Shown: piece after piece, positions 58,874 to 64,000 of the stretch
Numbering within the stretch: the stretch's first letter is position 1
Layout of the letters: every line of letters starts with the position of its first letter
Source of the DNA: Cnuibacter physcomitrellae
GTDB taxonomy: Bacteria > Actinomycetota > Actinomycetes > Actinomycetales > Microbacteriaceae
DNA length: 64,000 nt
Direction: 5' to 3'
Assembly (NCBI RefSeq): GCF_014640535.1
Contig: NZ_BMHD01000001.1
Coordinates: 498,214 to 562,213, forward strand
Translations under genes and position numbers: made by a program
The notes under the pieces: generated by a model
Databases searched by the model: none
Seen by the model: only the letters and a program-made list of their open reading frames with translations
What the model was told of the DNA's origin: nothing

Positions 58874-60085
58874 GTGGCCGAGAGATCTGAGGTCGTCTTC
58901 GTCGACGGCGTGCGGACGCCGTTCGGGCGGGCGGGCGAGAAGGGCATGTACTGGCAGACGCGAGCGGACGACCTGGTGGTCAAGGCCATCATCGGCCTGC
59001 TCGAGCGCAACCCGAACGTGCCGAAGGAGCGCATCGACGACGTCGCGATCGCCGCGACGACGCAGCAGGGCGACCAGGGCCTCACCCTGGGCCGCACGGC
59101 GGCGATCCTCGCCGGCCTGCCGAAGTCGGTGCCCGGCTACGCCATCGACCGGATGTGCGCGGGCGCCATGACGAGCGTCACCACCGTCTCGGGGGCCATC
59201 GGCTTCGGGGCGTACGACCTGGCCATCGCCGGCGGCGTGGAGCACATGGGACGTCACCCGATGGGCTTCGGCGCCGACCCCAACCCGCGATTCCTCGCGG
59301 AGCGCCTGGTCGGCGAGGACGCCCTCGTGATGGGGTCGACCGCCGAGCGCATCCACGACCGGTTCCCGCAGCTGACCAAGGAGCGGGCCGACCGCTACGC
59401 GATGCGCAGCCAGCAGAAGGCCGCCGCAGCGTACGACAACGGCAAGATCCAGCCCGACCTGATCCCCGTGGCGACCCGCAGCGAGAGCGGATGGGGCCTG
59501 GCCGTGCGCGACGAGGTGCTGCGTCCTGAGACGACGATGGAGGGCCTCGCCGCCCTCCGCACGCCCTTCCGCCCGCACGGGCGCATCACCGCGGGCAACG
59601 CGGCCGGGCTGAACGACGGCGCGACCGCCTCGCTCATCGCGAGCGAGGCGACCGCCAAGGAGCTCGGCCTGCCCGTGAAGATGCGGCTCGTCTCCTTCGC
59701 CTTCGCCGGCGTCGAGCCCGAGATCATGGGCATCGGGCCGGTTCCCTCGACCGAGAAGGCGCTCCGGAAGGCCGGCCTCTCGATCGACGACATCGGGCTG
59801 TTCGAGCTCAACGAGGCGTTCGCCGTGCAGGTGCTCTCGCTCCTCGACCACTTCGGTATCGACGACGACGATCCCCGCGTCAACCCGTGGGGCGGCGCGA
59901 TCGCGTTCGGACACCCGCTGGCGTCGTCGGGCGTGCGCCTGATGATCCAGCTCGCGCGTCAGTTCGAGGAGCACCCCGAGGTGCGCTACGGACTCACGGC
60001 GATGTGCATCGGCCTGGGCCAGGGCGGCTCGGTCATCTGGGAGAACCCCCACTGGAGCAAGAAGGCGGAGCGGAAGGCACGATGA
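58874..60085 (+). CDS. fadA: Acetyl-CoA C-acyltransferase (thiolase)
   Basis: Last step of beta-oxidation, cleaving 3-ketoacyl-CoA. 403 residues with nucleophile Cys95 in DRMCAGAMTSV, His347 in FGHPLASSG and Cys378 in AMCIGLGQGGS, plus the NEAFAVQ segment. GTG start with AGGAGG four bases upstream. The stop overlaps the fadB ATG (ATGA), so the subunits of the multienzyme complex are co-translated. Confidence 0.95.
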   Translation: MAERSEVVFVDGVRTPFGRAGEKGMYWQTRADDLVVKAIIGLLERNPNVPKERIDDVAIAATTQQGDQGLTLGRTAAILAGLPKSVPGYAIDRMCAGAMTSVTTVSGAIGFGAYDLAIAGGVEHMGRHPMGFGADPNPRFLAERLVGEDALVMGSTAERIHDRFPQLTKERADRYAMRSQQKAAAAYDNGKIQPDLIPVATRSESGWGLAVRDEVLRPETTMEGLAALRTPFRPHGRITAGNAAGLNDGATASLIASEATAKELGLPVKMRLVSFAFAGVEPEIMGIGPVPSTEKALRKAGLSIDDIGLFELNEAFAVQVLSLLDHFGIDDDDPRVNPWGGAIAFGHPLASSGVRLMIQLARQFEEHPEVRYGLTAMCIGLGQGGSVIWENPHWSKKAERKAR

Positions 60086-62217
60086 CCGACTACAGCACGA
60101 TCGACTTCTCCTCGCTCGATGCCATGAGCGACGACGAGGTGGTCACCCACTCGTACGTCCGCGACGTCACGCTTCCCAGCGGGAAGACGCTGGCGCTCGT
60201 CACCCTCGACAACGGCCGCGACCACACCCGCCCGAATACCCTCGGGCCGCGGACGCTCCTCGAGTACGGTCGCGTGCTCGACGAGCTCAAGGAGCGCGCC
60301 GGCCGCGGCGAGATCCAGGCGGTCGCCGTCACGGGCAAGCCGTTCATCCTCGCCGCCGGCGCCGACCTCAGCAAGGTGGGCTCGCTCGACAGCCGCGACA
60401 CCGCCCTGAAGATGGCGCAGCTCGGTCACGCCACGTTCGCCAAGATGAAGGCCACGGGCGTGCCCTCGTTCGCGTTCATGAACGGCCTCGCCCTCGGCGG
60501 CGGCGTCGAGGTGGCCCTGGGCGCCGACTACCGCACGATCGACGAGTCGATCCCTGCGCTGGCGTTCCCCGAGGTCTTCCTCGGGATCATCCCCGGGTGG
60601 GGCGGCGCCACGATCATCCCGAACCTCATCGGCATCGAGAACGCGCTCAAGATCATCATCGAGAACCCCCTCAAGAACAACCGCACCCTGAAGGGTCGGG
60701 AGGCGTTCGACCTCGGGATCGCCGACGCGATCTTCCCGGGAGCGACGTTCCTCGAGGACAGCCTGCGCTGGGCCGACGGGGTCGTCTCGGGCTCGATCAA
60801 GGTCAAGCGCGCGAACGAGCCCGGCAAGGTGGAGCGGCTCGTCAAGTGGGACGCCGCGATCGGCATCGCCCGCAAGACGCTCGAGTCGCGCATCGGGACG
60901 GTCGCCAAGGCGCCCTACCGCGCGCTCGACCTGCTCAAGGCCGCGAAGTCGGGGTCGATCGAGGAGGGCTTCGCCCGCGAGGACGAGGCGCTGGCCGACC
61001 TCATCTCGGGTGACCAGTTCCGGGCGAGCATCTACGCGTTCGACCTGGTGCAGAAGCGCGCGAAGCGCCCTGCCGGGGCTCCGGACAAGAAGATCGCGAA
61101 GCCGGTCACCAAGGTGGGCATCATCGGCGCCGGCCTCATGGCGAGCCAGTTCGCGACGCTCTTCGTCCGTCGTCTCCGCGTGCCCGTGGTCATCACCGAC
61201 CTCGACCAGGCGCGCGTCGACAAGGGGCTCGACTACATCCGGGGCGAGATTGCCACGCTGCTGTCGAAGGGTCGCATCTCGCAGGACGAGTCGAACCGCC
61301 TCAACGCGCTCGTCACCGGCACGACCGACCGCGCCGACTTCGCCGACTGCGACTGGGTCATCGAGGCGGTGTTCGAGGAGCTCGGCGTGAAGCAGGACGT
61401 CTTCGCCGACATCGAGCAGTACGTGTCCGAGACGGCCGTCCTCGCGACCAACACCTCCTCGCTCTCGGTCGAGGAGATCGGCGCCAAGCTGAGTCACCCC
61501 GAGCGTCTGGTGGGCTTCCACTTCTTCAACCCGGTGGCCGTGATGCCGCTGATCGAGGTCGTCAAGACGCCCCGTACCGATGACGAGACGCTGTCGACCG
61601 CGATGGTCACCGCGGCCAAGCTGAAGAAGAACGCGGTCATCACGCGCGACACCCCGGGATTCGTGGTCAACCGCATCCTGGCCAAGGTGCTCGGCGAGGC
61701 GATGCACGCGGTCGACACCGGGACGCCGTTCGAGGTGATGGACCACGCCCTCGATCCGTTCGGCCTGCCGATGACGCCGTTCGAGCTCCTCGAGCTCGTC
61801 GGGCTCAAGGTGGGCGCGCACGTGCTCGACACGCATCACGCCGCCTTCCCCGAGCGCTTCTTCGAGAGCGCGAACCTGCACGAGCTGGCCGAGTACGGGC
61901 GCATCTACGAGCGCGACGACAAGGGCAAGATCAAGGGGTTCGACAAGAAGGCGGTCAAGATCGTCTCCGGCGGGACCACCCCGATGACGGCGGAGGAGAT
62001 CCGCCGCCGGGTCGAGGACGGCCTGGCCGACGAGGTGCACCGGATGCTCGAGGACCACGTCGTCGAGGCGGCCGAGGACATCGACCTCTGCCTCATCCTG
62101 GGCGCCGGCTACCCGTTCCAGATGGGTGGTCTCACGCCCTATCTCGACCGCGTGGGCGCCTCCGAGCGGGTCTTCGGCGACACCTTCCACCACCCGCCGA
62201 TCCTCGGCGTGGAGTAG
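60082..62217 (+). CDS. fadB: Fatty acid oxidation multifunctional protein (enoyl-CoA hydratase / 3-hydroxyacyl-CoA dehydrogenase)
   Basis: 711 residues. The N-terminal crotonase domain (about 10-230) carries LAAGADLSKV and LALGGGVEVALGADYR with the oxyanion and glutamate sites. The NAD-binding Rossmann motif GIIGAGLMASQF is near residue 350, and the dehydrogenase active-site GFHFFNPVAVMPLIEVV and C-terminal domain with TPGFVVNRIL follow. Hydrates enoyl-CoA and oxidises the hydroxyacyl-CoA, passing to FadA. Full-length fusion type. The usual next gene dxs is not seen; a GH15 gene follows instead. Confidence 0.94.
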   Translation: MTDYSTIDFSSLDAMSDDEVVTHSYVRDVTLPSGKTLALVTLDNGRDHTRPNTLGPRTLLEYGRVLDELKERAGRGEIQAVAVTGKPFILAAGADLSKVGSLDSRDTALKMAQLGHATFAKMKATGVPSFAFMNGLALGGGVEVALGADYRTIDESIPALAFPEVFLGIIPGWGGATIIPNLIGIENALKIIIENPLKNNRTLKGREAFDLGIADAIFPGATFLEDSLRWADGVVSGSIKVKRANEPGKVERLVKWDAAIGIARKTLESRIGTVAKAPYRALDLLKAAKSGSIEEGFAREDEALADLISGDQFRASIYAFDLVQKRAKRPAGAPDKKIAKPVTKVGIIGAGLMASQFATLFVRRLRVPVVITDLDQARVDKGLDYIRGEIATLLSKGRISQDESNRLNALVTGTTDRADFADCDWVIEAVFEELGVKQDVFADIEQYVSETAVLATNTSSLSVEEIGAKLSHPERLVGFHFFNPVAVMPLIEVVKTPRTDDETLSTAMVTAAKLKKNAVITRDTPGFVVNRILAKVLGEAMHAVDTGTPFEVMDHALDPFGLPMTPFELLELVGLKVGAHVLDTHHAAFPERFFESANLHELAEYGRIYERDDKGKIKGFDKKAVKIVSGGTTPMTAEEIRRRVEDGLADEVHRMLEDHVVEAAEDIDLCLILGAGYPFQMGGLTPYLDRVGASERVFGDTFHHPPILGVE

Positions 62218-62250
62218 CGATCGGGAGCATCCGGACACCTGCATCTCTTC

Positions 62251-62280
62251 GCTGAGGAATGCTCAGCAGTGGTGTATGGT
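62251..62280 (+). promoter_or_regulatory. GH15 promoter with an inverted repeat; leaderless start
   Basis: TATGGT (62275-62280) ends six bases before the ATG, with no Shine-Dalgarno, so the mRNA is probably leaderless. The inverted repeat GCTGAG-GAATG-CTCAGC (62251-62267) lies over the -35 region and could be an operator for a carbohydrate-type repressor. Confidence 0.45.
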
Positions 62281-62286
62281 GTCCGG

Positions 62287-64000
62287 ATGCACCGTCGCAT
62301 CCTCTCCTCTGCTCTCGCCGTCGGCATCGTGGCCGCCGGCCTCGGGTTCGTCCCGATCCCGTCGGCGACCGCCGCGCCGTTGGTCCCCCTCGCGCCCGGC
62401 GCCCCCGGTGTCGCCGCCACCTGGACCAGCGGCGACAAGCACGGCCTCGGCACCGCCGTCTCCGACGCGTCGAAGGTCTGGTACACGCTGGGATCCGGGA
62501 CCACCACCGAGGTGTTCTATCCCACGGTCGACCGTCCTCAGGTCCAGGACCTCCAGTTCGTCGTCACCGACGGCGTCTCGCGCACCTACGTCGAGCGCGA
62601 CGACTCGGTGCACGAGACCACGCTGGTCGACCCCGAGGCTCTCGAGTACCGCCAGACCGACACCGCGAAGGACGGGTCGTTCCGCATCACGAAGACGTAC
62701 GTCACGAGCCCCGGCCGGCAGACGCTCCTCATCGACACGCGCTTCGAGCAGCTGAGCGGCACGACTCCGCTGCACCTCTACGTGCTCTTCAACCCGTCGA
62801 CCGGGGGCGATGGCAACGCCAACCGCGGCAACACCCTGGACGGGATGCTGATCTCGCAGGGCGGACCGACATCGGCCGCGCTCGCCTCCTCGCTCGGCTT
62901 CGGCGACACCACCACCGGGTACAGCGGCACGGCGAGCGATCCGTACCGCCAGCTCACCGCCGATCACCGTCTGTCGACGCTCTACGGCGGGGCCGCGACC
63001 GACGGGAACATCGTGCAGTCCGCCGAGATCACGGTCGGTCGAGACACCCGCTTCACGCTCGCCCTCGGATTCGGGTCGACGCTCAACGATGCGCAGGGTG
63101 CGGCGTCCAATGCCCTGGGCGACGGCTTCGCGGCGACCGAGTCCGCCTACGTGGCGGGATGGCGCGGGTACCTCTCGTCCCTCTCCCCCGCACCGTCGAG
63201 CGTGGCCGGCACGAGCCTGGAGACCCAATACGACGTCGCCGTGATGACGCTCCGGGCGCACGAGGACAAGACCGTTCGCGGCGCGTTCGTCGCCTCGCTC
63301 TCCGTCCCCTGGGGGCAGGCAGTGCCCGGGACGATGGCCAACCCCGGGTACCACGCCATCTGGGCCCGTGACCTCTATCAGGTCGCCACCGCCCTGCTGG
63401 CCGCGGGCGATCGTGCCGGTGCCGCCCGTGCGCTCGACTACATGCTGAACGTGCAGCAGCGCGCCGACGGCAGCATGCCGCACAACACCATGGTCGACGG
63501 AAGCGACACCGGGCTGACCGGCATCCAGCTCGACGAGGTCGCCTTCCCCGCTGTGCTGGCGTCGATGCTCGGGCGCTCCGACAGCGCCACCTGGGCGAAG
63601 CTCAAGCTCTCGGCTGACTACCTCGTGTCCCACGGGCCGTCGACGCCCCAGGAACGCTGGGAGGAGCAGGCCGGCTTCTCCCCCTCCACCATCGCCGCCG
63701 AGATCGCCGGGCTCGTCGCGTCCGCCGACATCGCCGTCAAGAACGGCGACCGGGCGTCGGCGACCCGCTACCTCGACACCGCCGACCTCTGGCGCGCCAG
63801 CCTCGAGTCGTGGACCGTGACGCACACCGGGTCGATCGGAACCCCGCATTACGAGCGCATCGACCCCATAGGCACCCCGGATGCGGGCACGACCGTCTGC
63901 GACACGAACGGCGCCGGATGCACAGACGCTCGCGACCTCGTCGACGGCGGATTCCTCGAGCTCGTGCGGTTGGGCATCCGCTCGGCCGACGACCCGACCA
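62287..64000 (+). CDS. Secreted GH15 glucoamylase/glucodextranase-like enzyme (3'-truncated by window)
   Basis: 571 codons visible; the gene continues beyond the window. Signal peptide (about 1-30, LSSALAVGIVAAGLGFVPIPSATA). The N-terminal beta-domain (about 40-250) starts TWTSGDKHGLGTAVSDASKVWYTLGSGTTTEVFYP (split here), the pattern of glucodextranase/bacterial glucoamylase N-domains. The alpha/alpha-barrel follows with ALWARDLYQ-like HAIWARDLYQVATALL and the general acid glutamate in QERWEEQAGFSPSTIAAE (Glu459/460). Acts on alpha-glucans outside the cell (inference from family). ATG has no Shine-Dalgarno; leaderless start. Confidence 0.9.
   Translation, partial: MHRRILSSALAVGIVAAGLGFVPIPSATAAPLVPLAPGAPGVAATWTSGDKHGLGTAVSDASKVWYTLGSGTTTEVFYPTVDRPQVQDLQFVVTDGVSRTYVERDDSVHETTLVDPEALEYRQTDTAKDGSFRITKTYVTSPGRQTLLIDTRFEQLSGTTPLHLYVLFNPSTGGDGNANRGNTLDGMLISQGGPTSAALASSLGFGDTTTGYSGTASDPYRQLTADHRLSTLYGGAATDGNIVQSAEITVGRDTRFTLALGFGSTLNDAQGAASNALGDGFAATESAYVAGWRGYLSSLSPAPSSVAGTSLETQYDVAVMTLRAHEDKTVRGAFVASLSVPWGQAVPGTMANPGYHAIWARDLYQVATALLAAGDRAGAARALDYMLNVQQRADGSMPHNTMVDGSDTGLTGIQLDEVAFPAVLASMLGRSDSATWAKLKLSADYLVSHGPSTPQERWEEQAGFSPSTIAAEIAGLVASADIAVKNGDRASATRYLDTADLWRASLESWTVTHTGSIGTPHYERIDPIGTPDAGTTVCDTNGAGCTDARDLVDGGFLELVRLGIRSADDPT

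Overview
The window is high-GC, gene-dense chromosomal DNA from an actinobacterium. Several features point to the family Microbacteriaceae (inference, no search was run): an actinobacterial integration host factor (mIHF) domain fused to guanylate kinase, an alaS-ruvX-mltG-aro-efp-nusB block, a choice-of-anchor G surface protein with an LAxTG sorting signal, DUF3000 next to a RNase D-like gene, and a Gly-Cys-Val tRNA cluster. No phage, insertion sequence or CRISPR array was seen, and most of the window is core metabolism and information processing.

Layout. 1-10.6 kb (minus strand): pyrR-pyrB-pyrC-PH-like-carA-carB-pyrF, then mIHF-gmk, rpoZ and the start of coaBC. This is one tightly overlapped run for UMP synthesis (pyrD and pyrE are elsewhere), headed by what looks like a PyrR-binding RNA leader. 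10.7-11.5 kb: one unrecognised gene on the plus strand, wedged between pyrR and nusB. 11.5-21.7 kb (minus): a DUF948 gene, a small membrane protein, alaS, ruvX, mltG, aroE, aroC, aroK, aroB, aroQ, efp, nusB. 21.8-24.1 kb (minus): rpsD and rarA. 24.2-26.9 kb (plus): membrane-anchored cyclophilin, DUF349 protein, AbiEi-like protein. 26.9-39.7 kb (minus): thrS-HIT-pdxS-pdxT-yebC-ruvCAB, then yajC-secD-secF-relA (Rsh).

39.8-47.7 kb is the most accessory-looking part: a secreted beta-propeller protein, a 1335-residue sortase-anchored protein with nine IPT/TIG repeats, an alpha/beta-hydrolase lacking its nucleophile serine, and two unknown membrane proteins. 47.8-48.3 kb holds four tRNA genes: Gly(GCC), Cys(GCA) and Val(GAC) on minus, and Val(CAC) divergent on plus. 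48.5-53 kb: DUF4190/DUF4352 protein, small membrane protein, EI24 protein, SRPBCC protein, ammonium transporter. 53-62.2 kb: zapE, sulfurtransferase, sufE, a membrane-anchored hydrolase, DUF3000, RNase D-like protein, and fadA-fadB for fatty-acid beta-oxidation. From 62.3 kb to the end: the start of a secreted GH15 glucoamylase/glucodextranase-like enzyme.

I did not find an obviously new multi-gene system. The items most worth a second look are the mIHF-Gmk fusion, the pyrR leader, a set of apparently leaderless starts (TANNNT six or seven bases before the start codon), the alternating-cysteine IPT array, the serine-less hydrolase, the orphan gene at 10.7 kb, and several regulatory-looking palindromes and hairpins.
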